A stretch of 64,000 nt of DNA, taken from contig NZ_FRCC01000011.1 in the NCBI RefSeq assembly GCF_900142775.1, positions 1 to 64,000 of the forward strand. Direction: 5' to 3'. A model generated the notes under the pieces. It searched no databases, had not been told where the DNA came from, and saw only the letters and a list, made by a program, of their open reading frames with translations. The translations under genes and the position numbers were made by a program. This stretch comes from Flavobacterium flevense. GTDB taxonomy: Bacteria > Bacteroidota > Bacteroidia > Flavobacteriales > Flavobacteriaceae. Shown here piece by piece: positions 37,122 to 46,111 of the stretch (position 1 is its first letter; every line of letters starts with the position of its first letter).

Positions 37122-37934
37122 ATGAAACTCATTAAAAGAAATCCCTTTGGGCATATTTTATTTTTAAAAAAATGGCTAATCCGTTTTTTTGGAAGCTTTA
37201 CTCATAGACGTTATCGGGGTTTTAATGATTTACAAATTGAAGGTTCGGAAATCATTCGAAAATTACCCGATACCAATGTGTTGTTTATCTCCAATCACCA
37301 AACCTATTTTGCCGATGTGGTGGCAATGTTTCATGTTTTTAACGCCAGTTTAAGCGGGCGAATTGATTCAATTAAGAATATTGGATATTTATGGGAGCCT
37401 AAAATGAATATTTATTATGTGGCGGCTAAGGAAACCATGCGTTCCGGTTTATTGCCTAAAATATTGTCTTATGCCGGAGCCATTCCTGTAGAAAGAACCT
37501 GGCGTTCCGAAGGTGTAGATGCTATGGAGAAAAAAGCAGTAAACCCCAATGATACCGAGAACATAAAAAAAGCCTTAAATGACGGCTGGGTCATCACTTT
37601 TCCGCAGGGAACCACCCGCTCTTTTAAACCGGTTCGTAAAGGAACAGCTCATATTATTAAACAGCATCGCCCTATTGTAGTGCCGATTGTTATTGATGGT
37701 TTCAGACGTTCATTTGACAGAAAAGGAATCCGAATGAAAAAGAAAGGAATTTTACAGTCTTTTATCATCAAAGAACCGCTGGTAATTGATTATGATAACG
37801 AAACTATTGACGAAATTGTAGAAAAAATAGAATACGCTATTGAGCAGCATCCTTCTTTTTTAAAGGTGATTCCGGCTGAGGAATTAGAAGAACAGGAACA
37901 ATTAAATAAATTGCGTCAGTGGGAAATAGATTAA
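37122..37934 (+). CDS. PlsC-type 1-acylglycerol-3-phosphate acyltransferase
   Basis: 270 residues. The HX4D catalytic motif is NHQTYFAD (about 58-65). The substrate motif FPQGTTRSFKP appears near 160, and IVVPIVIDGF near 185. These define the lysophosphatidic acid acyltransferase family acting at the inner membrane; an aminophospholipid or ornithine-lipid acyltransferase of the same family is possible. A hydrophobic/basic N-terminus suggests peripheral membrane binding. A terminator follows at 37937. Confidence 0.88.
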   Translation: MKLIKRNPFGHILFLKKWLIRFFGSFTHRRYRGFNDLQIEGSEIIRKLPDTNVLFISNHQTYFADVVAMFHVFNASLSGRIDSIKNIGYLWEPKMNIYYVAAKETMRSGLLPKILSYAGAIPVERTWRSEGVDAMEKKAVNPNDTENIKKALNDGWVITFPQGTTRSFKPVRKGTAHIIKQHRPIVVPIVIDGFRRSFDRKGIRMKKKGILQSFIIKEPLVIDYDNETIDEIVEKIEYAIEQHPSFLKVIPAEELEEQEQLNKLRQWEID

Positions 37935-37936
37935 AA

Positions 37937-37963
37937 AAAGAGAGTTTTTTACTCTCTTTTTTT
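37937..37963 (+). terminator. Terminator after the acyltransferase
   Basis: Stem AAAGAGAGT/ACTCTCTTT followed by T run. Confidence 0.85.
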
Positions 37964-37995
37964 GTATTCCATACCAGTAGAATTTTTATACTTTG

Positions 37996-38003
37996 TATCT
38001 TTA
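37996..38003 (+). promoter_or_regulatory. -7 box for the NDH-2 gene
   Basis: TATCTTTA (one mismatch to TAnnTTTG) in ACTTTGTATCTTTA, the same extended context as at mnmA and pepD. Confidence 0.45.
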
Positions 38004-38026
38004 GTAAGTTGTAAATAATTTAAAAT

Positions 38027-39331
38027 ATGAATATTCCCCATTCTGATAATCCTCGAATCGTTATAATTGGTGGTGGTTTTGCAGGAATTGCATTGGCCAA
38101 AGAATTAAGGAACAAAAAAGTTCAGGTGGTGCTTTTAGACAAACACAATTACAATACTTTTCAGCCTTTATTGTATCAGGTTGCTACCGGCGGACTCGAA
38201 GCGGGTTCTATTGCCTTTCCCATTCGGAAAGTAATTCAGGAGTACGATGATTTTTATTTTAGATTGACGAATGTTCAGGAAATTGATACTCAAAACAAAA
38301 AGATAATTGCCGAAATAGGAGAATTGAGCTATGATTATTTGGTTATGGCTACGGGCTCTACAACTAATTTTTTCGGAAACGAAGAGATAAAACGAAACAG
38401 TATGGAAATGAAAACCATACCGCAATCCCTTAATATTCGAAGTCTTGTACTGGAAAACTTTGAACAGGCTGTTTTTACTAAAGATGTTGAAGAACAAAAC
38501 TGCTTAATCAATTTTGTTTTGGTTGGAGGAGGGCCAACAGGAGTAGAGTTGGCAGGTGCTTTGGCAGAAATGAAAAAAGCCATTTTGCAAAAAGATTATC
38601 CTGATCTGGATATCACAAAAATGCAAATTAACCTGATTCAGAGTGGCGATAGAATTCTCAATACGATGAGTGAGAAGTCATCTGTAGCAGCGGAAAAGTT
38701 TCTTTTAAAAATGGGGGTTAAAATCTGGAAAAATGTAAGAGTGACTCATTATGACGGTCGCACTATTTCCACAAATTCCGATTTGAGTTTTGATACCGCA
38801 ACCGTAATTTGGACTGCCGGTGTTCAGGGAGCGCTTGTTTCCGGGTTAGATGCCAGTGCGTTAGTAGAAAAAGCAGAACGCATTCGTGTCAATTCCTACA
38901 ATCAGGTAAAAGGATATGATGCTATTTTTGCTATTGGAGATATCGCTTCAATGGAAACCGAAGATTATCCACAAGGGCATCCTATGATGGCACAACCCGC
39001 CATACAGCAAGGTAAATTATTAGGAAAGAATATTATTCGACTCATTCAAAAACAGCAGATGGAAGCTTTTGAATACAAAGACAAAGGTTCGATGGCTACC
39101 ATAGGGAGAAACAAAGCTGTTGTCGATTTGCCTAAATTTCATTTTAGTGGTTTTTTCGCTTGGTTTGTCTGGATGTTTGTGCATTTGTTTTCACTCATTG
39201 GTTTCAAGAATAAAGCGTTTGTTTTCTTGAATTGGGTGTATAATTATATCCGTTTTGACCGCGAAGGACGTTTGATAATCAGACCTTATAAGAAAAGAAG
39301 TTTTACCACTTTTACCAGTGATGAGTTGTAG
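38027..39331 (+). CDS. ndh: Type II NADH:quinone oxidoreductase (NDH-2)
   Basis: 434 residues. Rossmann motifs: FAD site RIVIIGGGFAGIALAKEL (10-27) and NADH site FVLVGGGPTGVELAGALAEM (about 163-182). Quinone-side motif YQVATGGLEAGSIAFPIR and AIGDIA (FAD C-terminal site) are also present. A hydrophobic amphipathic region near residue 375-410 (FFAWFVWMFVHLFSLIGF) anchors the protein to the inner membrane. It passes electrons from NADH to quinone without pumping. Single gene, convergent with the DUF3810 gene 10 bp away. Confidence 0.93.
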   Translation: MNIPHSDNPRIVIIGGGFAGIALAKELRNKKVQVVLLDKHNYNTFQPLLYQVATGGLEAGSIAFPIRKVIQEYDDFYFRLTNVQEIDTQNKKIIAEIGELSYDYLVMATGSTTNFFGNEEIKRNSMEMKTIPQSLNIRSLVLENFEQAVFTKDVEEQNCLINFVLVGGGPTGVELAGALAEMKKAILQKDYPDLDITKMQINLIQSGDRILNTMSEKSSVAAEKFLLKMGVKIWKNVRVTHYDGRTISTNSDLSFDTATVIWTAGVQGALVSGLDASALVEKAERIRVNSYNQVKGYDAIFAIGDIASMETEDYPQGHPMMAQPAIQQGKLLGKNIIRLIQKQQMEAFEYKDKGSMATIGRNKAVVDLPKFHFSGFFAWFVWMFVHLFSLIGFKNKAFVFLNWVYNYIRFDREGRLIIRPYKKRSFTTFTSDEL

Positions 39332-39341
39332 CATTTTAATT

Positions 39342-40403
39342 TTACAAAGGCTTGTTTTTATAATAATTCACCAATAAATCAACAAACTTACTGTAGCTGT
39401 TTATTCCTTCTTCCTGTTGATTAATTTTTAAATAATGATCATAAAAAGTATGAAATCCTTTCTCAATCGGCGTTTGATACTGCATCCAGAATTGTTCACT
39501 TTCTTTATAGTTTTTTAGAATTCCGGGGTGAACGGTTTTTAATAATTCCTGATATATTTTTTCATTTCGAATGTACCAATTGTTTAAACAATACCGCAAC
39601 GCAAAGCTGTAACCGGAATATTTAAAATACAAATCATCATTGTGAACCGAAGCAAGAAACCCAATGAAATTACATTCGCTTTCGCTGGCATAACCCATTT
39701 GATGCGCCATTTCGTGACAACTGGTGGTAGGTAAATTGTACCGGGGCATTAAATAATTGACCTGAGCTTCATTAGTAAAAGGATTTAAATATCCGCCAAA
39801 ACCCATATAAGTTAAAGGCAGACTAAACAGGGATTTTTTAAGGCTTTGATTGGAATAACTAAAAAACGGATAGTTTTTAGCCAGATGTTTGTACCCATTA
39901 ATATTTTTTTCAAAAGTGGCTTCATGGCTGTAAGGGTAAATTACTTTTAGGCTATCGTTTTTAGTAATCTGGTTTTGAATTTCATTCGTTTTTGCAATAA
40001 CTTTTTTGGTGAAATCTAATAAATCAGCATCCGAATACTCTCTTTTAATTTGCATTTTTTCGAAAAGAGGAATTCTGTAATAGTTGATTGCCCAAATAAA
40101 ATAAAAGAAGAAATGAAAAACCGAAACAGCACCTAAAACTGCTAATACACGGTCTTTCCAGTTTAATCTCCAGTTTTTTCGATTGGACCAAAACCATTTT
40201 AAAGCCAGTAAAATCAAAATAAAATACAGAATGTCTCCAATTGAAAACGGAATCCATCCCAACAGAATTCTCAGGAAATTAGAAAGTAACGGATACAATC
40301 CGTTGCTGTAAAAAGACTCTACTAATTCCGGAAAAAAAGCAAGTGTTTTTAGAATCAGAATCTGAATAATGAGCAGTAATGGTAATAAGTATTTTCGTTT
40401 CAA
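39342..40403 (-). CDS. DUF3810 membrane protein with HExxH-type motif
   Basis: 353 residues. About three membrane segments occupy the first 115 residues. A metal-site motif SCHEMAHQMGYASESECNF (about 229-247) has HEMAH plus a downstream Glu, as in zincin metalloproteases. The pattern fits DUF3810. A membrane-linked protease is the natural inference, with the catalytic part probably in the periplasm; the substrate is unknown. No terminator or partner identified. Confidence 0.8.
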   Translation of the reverse strand: MKRKYLLPLLLIIQILILKTLAFFPELVESFYSNGLYPLLSNFLRILLGWIPFSIGDILYFILILLALKWFWSNRKNWRLNWKDRVLAVLGAVSVFHFFFYFIWAINYYRIPLFEKMQIKREYSDADLLDFTKKVIAKTNEIQNQITKNDSLKVIYPYSHEATFEKNINGYKHLAKNYPFFSYSNQSLKKSLFSLPLTYMGFGGYLNPFTNEAQVNYLMPRYNLPTTSCHEMAHQMGYASESECNFIGFLASVHNDDLYFKYSGYSFALRYCLNNWYIRNEKIYQELLKTVHPGILKNYKESEQFWMQYQTPIEKGFHTFYDHYLKINQQEEGINSYSKFVDLLVNYYKNKPL

Positions 40404-40716
40404 AATAGCATTTTAGTGTTGTAAATATAATTACAATAATTAACAAGGCAAACGCATGCGTTTCAGAAATAAAAAAAATCAGCCATGAATTACACGAAAT
40501 AACACAAATTGATATGTCATAAATATTGCACGAATAGAGCAAAGGCTTGTAAGATTGGTGTGATTTTTAGATTTATTAAAATTGGTGTAAAATAGTGTAA
40601 TTCGTGGCAAGAAATAAAACGCATGAGTTTGACCAGCAATAATTAATTTAATGTTAGAAAAGGATTTTAAACTTTGTAACTTTGAGTTTTTTAAATCGAA
40701 AATACAATACAACTAT
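40404..40716. other. 313-bp intergenic region
   Basis: Lies between two divergent genes. Contains the pepD -7 box (40677-40684). Between about 40440 and 40630 lies AT-rich sequence with imperfect internal repeats such as ATTACACGAAATAACAC and GTGTAATTCGTGGCAA, which are partly complementary. No gene recognised. Confidence 0.5.
40677..40684 (+). promoter_or_regulatory. -7 box that fixes the pepD start
   Basis: TAACTTTG in ACTTTGTAACTTTG. It lies within the longer open frame (from 40651), favouring ATG 40717. Confidence 0.55.
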
Positions 40717-42180
40717 ATGAGTCAGGAAATATGGAATTTAGAGCCACGGGCTTTATGGAATAATTTTGCCAGTTTGAATGCGGTACCAAGGCCTTCTAAA
40801 AAAGAAGAACGTGTGGTGGCTTTTATAAAAGATTTTGGTAAAAACTTAGGGTTAGAAGTTTTTGAAGATAAGGTTCAAAATGTAATTATTAGAAAGCCGG
40901 CCACAGCGGGAATGGAAAACCGCAAGGCAATTGTGTTGCAGGGACATTTGGATATGGTACATCAAAAAAATGCTGATACAGCGTTTGATTTTGATACTCA
41001 GGGAATCGAAATGTATGTAGATGGCGACTGGGTGCGTGCCAAAGGAACAACTCTGGGAGCGGATAATGGATTAGGTGTTGCCGCAATTATGGCTATTTTA
41101 GAAAGTAAAGATCTCGCTCATCCTGCTATTGAAGCCTTGTTTACTATCGATGAAGAAACCGGAATGACAGGTGCTATGAACTTAGAAGAAGGTTTATTGC
41201 AAGGACAAATTTTGCTGAATCTGGATACCGAAGAAGATGATGAAATCGACATTGGTTGTGCAGGAGGAATTGATGTCACTGCAGAAGCGGAATACGATGA
41301 GGAAGAAACGCCGGAACATTCAACGGCATACAGCATCACCGTAAAAGGACTCAAAGGCGGACATTCCGGGATTGATATTCATAAAGGATTAGGGAATGCC
41401 AATAAAATTATGAACCGATTGTTGTTTGATGGTTTTGATAATTTTGGTTTGCAAATTTCGGAAATTCATGGCGGAAGTTTGCGCAATGCTATTCCACGTG
41501 AAAGTGTGGCAAAAGTGATTATTGCTTCAGTTTATGATGAAGCTTTTGTTTTTGATATGCAGCAAATTGTCAGCGAAATTAAAAACGAACTGAAAACTAC
41601 GGAACCCAACTTAGAAATTGTTTTCGAAAAATTGAAAAATACTCCTGCAAAGGTGATGCCTCCGATGGCGCAATACTATTTTGTGCGTTCGATGGCAACG
41701 GCAGCTAATGGTGTGCACAGAATGAGTGCTGATTTTGACAATTTGGTCGAAACTTCAAATAATATTGCAAAAGTTAATTTAGGTAAAGGAAAATTGTCAG
41801 TGCAATGTTTAACGCGTTCTTCGGTAGAATCGGCTAAGTTTGATTTGGCTAATGAGTTGCGTTCTGCTTTTGAATTAATGGGTTGTGAGGTAGAGATTTC
41901 AGGTTCTTATCCGGGCTGGACTCCTAATCCCCAATCAGAAATTTTAGAGGTTTTGGTTCCTCTTTATGAAAAACTAAATGGCGAAAAACCCAAAGTAGTA
42001 GCTTGTCATGCCGGTTTAGAATGTGGTATTTTAGGAGGCAATTATCCGGATATGGATATGATTTCTTTTGGACCCACTATTCACGGAGCTCATTCGCCGG
42101 ATGAAAGAGCGAGTATCGCTTCTTCTCAAAAATTCTGGAAATTTTTAGTGGAGATTTTAGCGAATATTCCGGTAAAATAA
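40717..42180 (+). CDS. pepD: Aminoacyl-histidine dipeptidase (PepD, M20 family)
   Basis: 487 residues from ATG 40717 (MSQEIWNLEPRALW). An earlier start at 40651 would include the promoter box. M20 metal ligands: LQGHLDMVHQKN (His and Asp), TLGADNGLGVAAI (bridging Asp), FTIDEETGMTGAM (Glu base) and CHAGLECGIL, with the final His in FGPTIHGAHSPDE. It hydrolyses Xaa-His and other dipeptides in the cytoplasm. Full length for the family (about 485). Confidence 0.94.
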   Translation: MSQEIWNLEPRALWNNFASLNAVPRPSKKEERVVAFIKDFGKNLGLEVFEDKVQNVIIRKPATAGMENRKAIVLQGHLDMVHQKNADTAFDFDTQGIEMYVDGDWVRAKGTTLGADNGLGVAAIMAILESKDLAHPAIEALFTIDEETGMTGAMNLEEGLLQGQILLNLDTEEDDEIDIGCAGGIDVTAEAEYDEEETPEHSTAYSITVKGLKGGHSGIDIHKGLGNANKIMNRLLFDGFDNFGLQISEIHGGSLRNAIPRESVAKVIIASVYDEAFVFDMQQIVSEIKNELKTTEPNLEIVFEKLKNTPAKVMPPMAQYYFVRSMATAANGVHRMSADFDNLVETSNNIAKVNLGKGKLSVQCLTRSSVESAKFDLANELRSAFELMGCEVEISGSYPGWTPNPQSEILEVLVPLYEKLNGEKPKVVACHAGLECGILGGNYPDMDMISFGPTIHGAHSPDERASIASSQKFWKFLVEILANIPVK

Positions 42181-42190
42181 AAAAGTGCTC

Positions 42191-42240
42191 AGTATTCCGT
42201 TTTAGTATTCAGTTTTGCTGATCACTAAAAGCGGAATACT
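42191..42240. repeat. Inverted repeat with internal 13-bp tandem repeat
   Basis: AGTATTCCGTTTTAGT (42191-42206) faces ACTAAAAGCGGAATACT (42224-42240), complementary except for one extra base. The left arm is also the first half of a 13-bp direct repeat (42191-42203 and 42204-42216, one difference). No T run follows, so it is a poor terminator for pepD. Confidence 0.8.
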
Positions 42241-42252
42241 GATGACTTAAAT

Positions 42253-42363
42253 TTAGTCTCTTTTCGGACTGTTTTTCTTTTCTCTTTTTTCTTCTTTCTT
42301 TTCTTTGGCTGTTTTTTGCGGTTCTTTCTTTACCGTTTTTTTAGCGTCTTGACTTTTTGCCAT
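42253..42363 (-). CDS. 36-residue Lys/Glu-rich microprotein
   Basis: Begins MAKSQDAKKTVKKEPQ and continues with a KEKKEEKREKK run to a Lys/Arg/Asp end. Over half the residues are charged and there are no hydrophobic segments. I recall similar short, annotated hypotheticals in Flavobacterium genomes, which supports it being real. It lies between pepD and the carboxypeptidase-regulatory-domain gene, on the same strand as the latter but after its terminator. A nucleic-acid-binding or ribosome-associated role is only a guess. Confidence 0.6.
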   Translation of the reverse strand: MAKSQDAKKTVKKEPQKTAKEKKEEKREKKNSPKRD

Positions 42364-42438
42364 GATAATTATTTTTTAGGATTGTGTTTTAGTAAATGTA
42401 GGTTTTATTGTGTTTGCTTTGCGCTTTATCTAAAAAAA

Positions 42439-42463
42439 AATCCCCAATTAGGAATTGAGGATT
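42439..42463 (-). terminator. Terminator of the gene at 42480
   Basis: Stem AATCCCCAATT/AATTGAGGATT (one wobble pair) with a nine-base A run on the plus strand giving the U tract in the minus direction. Confidence 0.8.
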
Positions 42464-42479
42464 GAATATAAATTTTTTA

Positions 42480-43244
42480 TTATTTTTTCAGAATTTTATA
42501 TTGTTCATAGCATCCGCTTATGGCATCCATGATTTGTAAGTCGTTAGCGGTTTGTATAAAAGATTCTGAATAATTACAGCGTTGTAATATTTCGGGAATT
42601 TCGTTTTTATCAATTCCCAGCAATACCGCAAGAGTTTCACGGTCAAATTTAGATTCGAGAAGGTTTCTTACCGTATCATCTTTCTTAATTTGTTTTAATT
42701 TTTTCAGCTCTGTTCCTTTTTTTCCAAAGAAATTATAAAGCATATCCGCGGGATTGAAAATGGAGCCCAAAACTTTTCCAAAAGCTCCGGGAGAATATTC
42801 TCCTGCTTCGTAACCATTGTTTAATCCTGAAATGCTGTATTGGTAGTTTTTATTGATAGGAATTGTTTTCGAATCTACCTCTAAGTAACCGGTAAGGTTA
42901 AAGGGGCGAATTACAACTTCTTCTAAAGCGATGGCTTTTTCAGTCAGATATATTTTAGCTACTTTATTTTTTATCCAGTCATTCGTTACTTTCACTCTTA
43001 GTGATTGGAATCCTAAAAGGGACAAATGTAAGGTGTCAGTAGGGTGAATGTCAATTTCAAAATACCCATTCATATCAGTTCTGGAACCTCTTACTCTATT
43101 GATATTGATGATGTTTACACCTGATAAAGGAGTTTTAGTATTGTCGTTATAGATATAGCCGGTTACTTTTTGGGAAGTAATTTGATCCTGGGCAAAAGTG
43201 ACTGTAGAGAATACTAAAAAAAAGAAAACTACAAAATATTTCAT
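42480..43244 (-). CDS. Exported protein with carboxypeptidase-like regulatory domain
   Basis: 254 residues. Signal peptide ends VTFAQ (about 19). Residues about 27-105 form a CarboxypepD_reg-like beta-sandwich (VTGYIYNDNTKTPLSGVNIININ, RTDMNGYFEIDI, LHLSLLGFQSLRVKV), the domain found at the N-terminus of SusC/TonB receptors. Here no receptor barrel follows; the rest is a helical region with charged stretches (FFGKKGTELKKLKQIKKDDTVRN). The role is unknown; periplasmic or outer-membrane location is inferred. Confidence 0.83.
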   Translation of the reverse strand: MKYFVVFFFLVFSTVTFAQDQITSQKVTGYIYNDNTKTPLSGVNIININRVRGSRTDMNGYFEIDIHPTDTLHLSLLGFQSLRVKVTNDWIKNKVAKIYLTEKAIALEEVVIRPFNLTGYLEVDSKTIPINKNYQYSISGLNNGYEAGEYSPGAFGKVLGSIFNPADMLYNFFGKKGTELKKLKQIKKDDTVRNLLESKFDRETLAVLLGIDKNEIPEILQRCNYSESFIQTANDLQIMDAISGCYEQYKILKK

Positions 43245-43330
43245 AAACTGGTTTAAAACTTTAAAAGTAATAAAACGGCTTTAAATATTTTGTAGTTTAT
43301 TATTTTAATTATAAGAAAATTAACGAATCG

Positions 43331-45199
43331 TTAATCTCTTCTTGGTCTTCTTGGTCTTGGTGCATCACCAAAGCTTTCTGAACGTCTGGCAGGTCTTTCT
43401 GATGAACCACCTTCACGTCTTGGAGCTGAGCTTCTTTCGCTTCTGAAACCACCTTCTCTTGGAGCTGAATTTCTGTCGCTTCTAAAACCACCTTCACGTC
43501 TTGGAGCAAAGCTACCTTCTCTTCTTGGAGCTGAACTTCTTCCGCCAGAACTTCTTCCGTTGTGATCGCGTCTTCCGCCACCATCATTTTTAGAGATTTC
43601 AACATTGATACGACGTCCTTCTAATTGTACGTTGTTCAACACTTCCATTACTTTATCAGTGTGTTCCGGATCAGTGTTAAAGAAAGAGAATCCTTCTTTT
43701 ACATCTACTTTGAAAACGTCATCACGACCTAAGTCTAATGTTTCTTTCAAATAATCTTTTAATGACATCCAGTCAAAATTGTCTCTGGAACCAATGTTTA
43801 CAAAATATCTTGTAGCACCACTATTGTTGTTTTCTCTTGGAGCACGATCGTCTCCACGCTCACGTCTGTCACCAGATTGAGCCGAAATATCTCTTGTTTT
43901 CTTGTAGTAGTTGATGAAACGGTTAAATTCAACAGAAACCATTTTCTTGATCAGTTCTTCCTTAGTCAAACCTTCTAATACATCATTGATAGCCGGTAAG
44001 TAGTTGTCAATTTCGTGATCTACTTCAGTATCTTTAATTTTAGTAGCTAAGTGTAATAATTGGATTTCGCAGATTTCGATTCCGGAAGGAATTGTTTTTT
44101 CTTCAAATTTTTGTTTGATGATTCTTTCGATAGAAGAAATCTTGCGTAATTCGCTTTTTGTTACAATTACAATAGAAGTTCCTAATCTTCCTGCACGACC
44201 TGTTCTTCCTGAACGGTGGTTGTACGTTTCAATTTCGTCCGGTAATTGGTAATTTACTACGTGAGTAATATTATCAACGTCAATTCCACGTGCCGCAACA
44301 TCAGTTGCAACAAGCATTTGGATTTGTCTTCCACGGAAAGATTTCATTACTCCGTCACGTTGTGCCTGAGATAAATCTCCGTGTAATGCAGCAGCGCTGT
44401 ATCCGTCTTCGATTAATTTTTCGGCAATAGCCTGTGTATCACGTTTTGTTCTGCAAAAAACTACAGAGAAAATGTCCGGGTTAGCATCTGCTAAACGTTT
44501 TAAAGCTTCGTAACGATCACGTGCGTTTACAAGATAAAATTCGTGAGAAACGGTAGCAGAACCAGAGTTTTTAGTTCCTACAGTTACTTCCTCAGGGTTT
44601 GTCATGAATTGTTTACCAATTCGGGCAACCTCTGCCGGCATTGTTGCAGAAAACAACCATGTGTTTTTCTCGTCAGGAGTTGTTGAAAGGATGTTTACGA
44701 TATCATCATAGAATCCCATGTTCAGCATTTCGTCTGCTTCGTCAAGAATACAATAATTAATCTGAGTGATGTTTACTAATCCTCTGTTAATCATATCCTG
44801 CATTCTTCCTGGAGTAGCCACAATAATTTGTGCTCCTCTTTTAATGTCTCTCGCTTGTTCGGTAATACTAGCTCCTCCGTAAACTGCTACCACATTAATA
44901 CCTTTTTCGTATTTAGAGTAGTTTTTAAGTTCGTTGGTAATCTGTAAGCAAAGTTCGCGCGTTGGAGATAAAATCAACGCCTGTGTATTTCTGTTGTCGG
45001 CATCAATTTTTTGAATAACTGGAAAACCAAAAGCTGCCGTTTTCCCTGTCCCTGTCTGAGCCAACGCAACTAAATCTGTATCTTTTTCCAATAATAGGGG
45101 AATCGCTTTCTCCTGTACTTCTGACGGATTCTCAAATCCTAGATCTAAAATCGCCTTCAGTAACGATTCACTCAATCCTAATTGTTCAAATTTATTCAT
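43331..45199 (-). CDS. DEAD-box RNA helicase with DbpA-like domain and Arg-rich tail
   Basis: 622 residues. Helicase motifs in order: Q motif (FENPSEVQEKAIP), AQTGTGKTAAF (I), PTRELCLQ (Ia), TPGR (Ib), DEAD in CILDEADEMLNMGF (II), FSATM (III), VATDVAARGIDV (V) and YNHRSGRTGRAGR (VI). A DbpA-type RNA-binding domain occupies about 455-535 (RYFVNIGSRDNFDW to RINVEISK). The last 80 residues are repeats of SAPRREGGFRS type. It is a DeaD/CsdA-like helicase, probably for ribosome assembly and cold growth. Single gene. Confidence 0.94.
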   Translation of the reverse strand: MNKFEQLGLSESLLKAILDLGFENPSEVQEKAIPLLLEKDTDLVALAQTGTGKTAAFGFPVIQKIDADNRNTQALILSPTRELCLQITNELKNYSKYEKGINVVAVYGGASITEQARDIKRGAQIIVATPGRMQDMINRGLVNITQINYCILDEADEMLNMGFYDDIVNILSTTPDEKNTWLFSATMPAEVARIGKQFMTNPEEVTVGTKNSGSATVSHEFYLVNARDRYEALKRLADANPDIFSVVFCRTKRDTQAIAEKLIEDGYSAAALHGDLSQAQRDGVMKSFRGRQIQMLVATDVAARGIDVDNITHVVNYQLPDEIETYNHRSGRTGRAGRLGTSIVIVTKSELRKISSIERIIKQKFEEKTIPSGIEICEIQLLHLATKIKDTEVDHEIDNYLPAINDVLEGLTKEELIKKMVSVEFNRFINYYKKTRDISAQSGDRRERGDDRAPRENNNSGATRYFVNIGSRDNFDWMSLKDYLKETLDLGRDDVFKVDVKEGFSFFNTDPEHTDKVMEVLNNVQLEGRRINVEISKNDGGGRRDHNGRSSGGRSSAPRREGSFAPRREGGFRSDRNSAPREGGFRSERSSAPRREGGSSERPARRSESFGDAPRPRRPRRD

Positions 45200-45404
45200 T
45201 ATGTATTTTTAAAATAGGGTGCAAAATTACTGTTAATTATCCATATAAACTAATGCATTTCTAAGTTTTAATGATTTAATATCTTTTGATTATCAGAAAG
45301 TTATGTTTTGAAACTTAAAATAGCGCCTTCAGTTTTAGAATTTTAACGGTAAATAGAAGGTTTATTTTCGAAAAAACACCTGAAAAATATTGGATATTAG
45401 ATAA

Positions 45405-45983
45405 TTATTTTGTTTCTGTTAAATAAGAAATGAGTAATTGGGTGGCTTTTCCTCGATGGCTAATTTGGTTTTTTATTTCCAAATCTAAATCGGCAAAAGT
45501 TTCCTGGTAACCTTCAGGCTGAAAAACAGGATCGTATCCAAATCCTTGATTTCCTGATTTTTCCAGCGTAATTTCCCCCTTTGCAATTCCGGTGAAGAGT
45601 TGTTGTTTGCCATTTATATTTAATGCAATTACAGTTTTAAATTGTGCGGTGCGGTTATCTTGATTTTTTAAGTTTTCCAATAAAAGATTCATATTGTCTT
45701 CTGCATTACGCTGCATTCCGGCATATCGTGCAGAATAGACACCGGGTGCTCCGTTTAAGGCTTCCACTTCCAGTCCTGTATCATCGGCAAAGCAATCATA
45801 ACCGTATTTTTGAGTTACATAATTGGCTTTCAGGATGGCGTTGCCTTCTATAGTGTCAGCTGTTTCCGGAATTTCTTCATGACAACCAATGGCTTCCAGA
45901 CTTAAAAGCGTAATGGTATCCGGCAATAATTGTTGGATTTCTTTGATTTTATTTTTGTTATTAGAGGCAAATACGAGTTTCAT
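45405..45983 (-). CDS. rdgB: Non-canonical purine NTP pyrophosphatase (RdgB/HAM1)
   Basis: 192 residues, the family length. It hydrolyses dITP, XTP and related nucleotides to monophosphates, keeping them out of DNA and RNA. Motifs: [17 protein letters not shown] (substrate/phosphate loop), [27 protein letters not shown] (metal-binding Asp), [12 protein letters not shown] and [11 protein letters not shown]. No operon partner; the orphan RNA unit lies behind its start on the opposite strand. Confidence 0.95.
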   Translation of the reverse strand: MKLVFASNNKNKIKEIQQLLPDTITLLSLEAIGCHEEIPETADTIEGNAILKANYVTQKYGYDCFADDTGLEVEALNGAPGVYSARYAGMQRNAEDNMNLLLENLKNQDNRTAQFKTVIALNINGKQQLFTGIAKGEITLEKSGNQGFGYDPVFQPEGYQETFADLDLEIKNQISHRGKATQLLISYLTETK

Positions 45984-46100
45984 AATAAGAGAATTTTAAA
46001 AAATATTATTTTTTGTATTAAAAAATATATAAGTATCTGTATTTCAGGTTAATTAGGTGTTAAATTATAGTAAGAAATATTTTTCTTTGAATAATAGCCG

Positions 46101-46108
46101 TATCTTTA
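46101..46108 (+). promoter_or_regulatory. -7 box of the orphan RNA unit
   Basis: TATCTTTA, identical to the box before the NDH-2 gene. Predicted start near 46112-46115. No coding frame lies downstream before the terminator. Confidence 0.45.
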
Positions 46109-46111
46109 CAC

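Noticed and set aside
43309-43605. 98-residue open frame inside the 3' end of the DEAD helicase gene
   Set aside because: It reads the Arg-rich repeat tail of the helicase in another frame; the composition is a by-product of the repeated codons.
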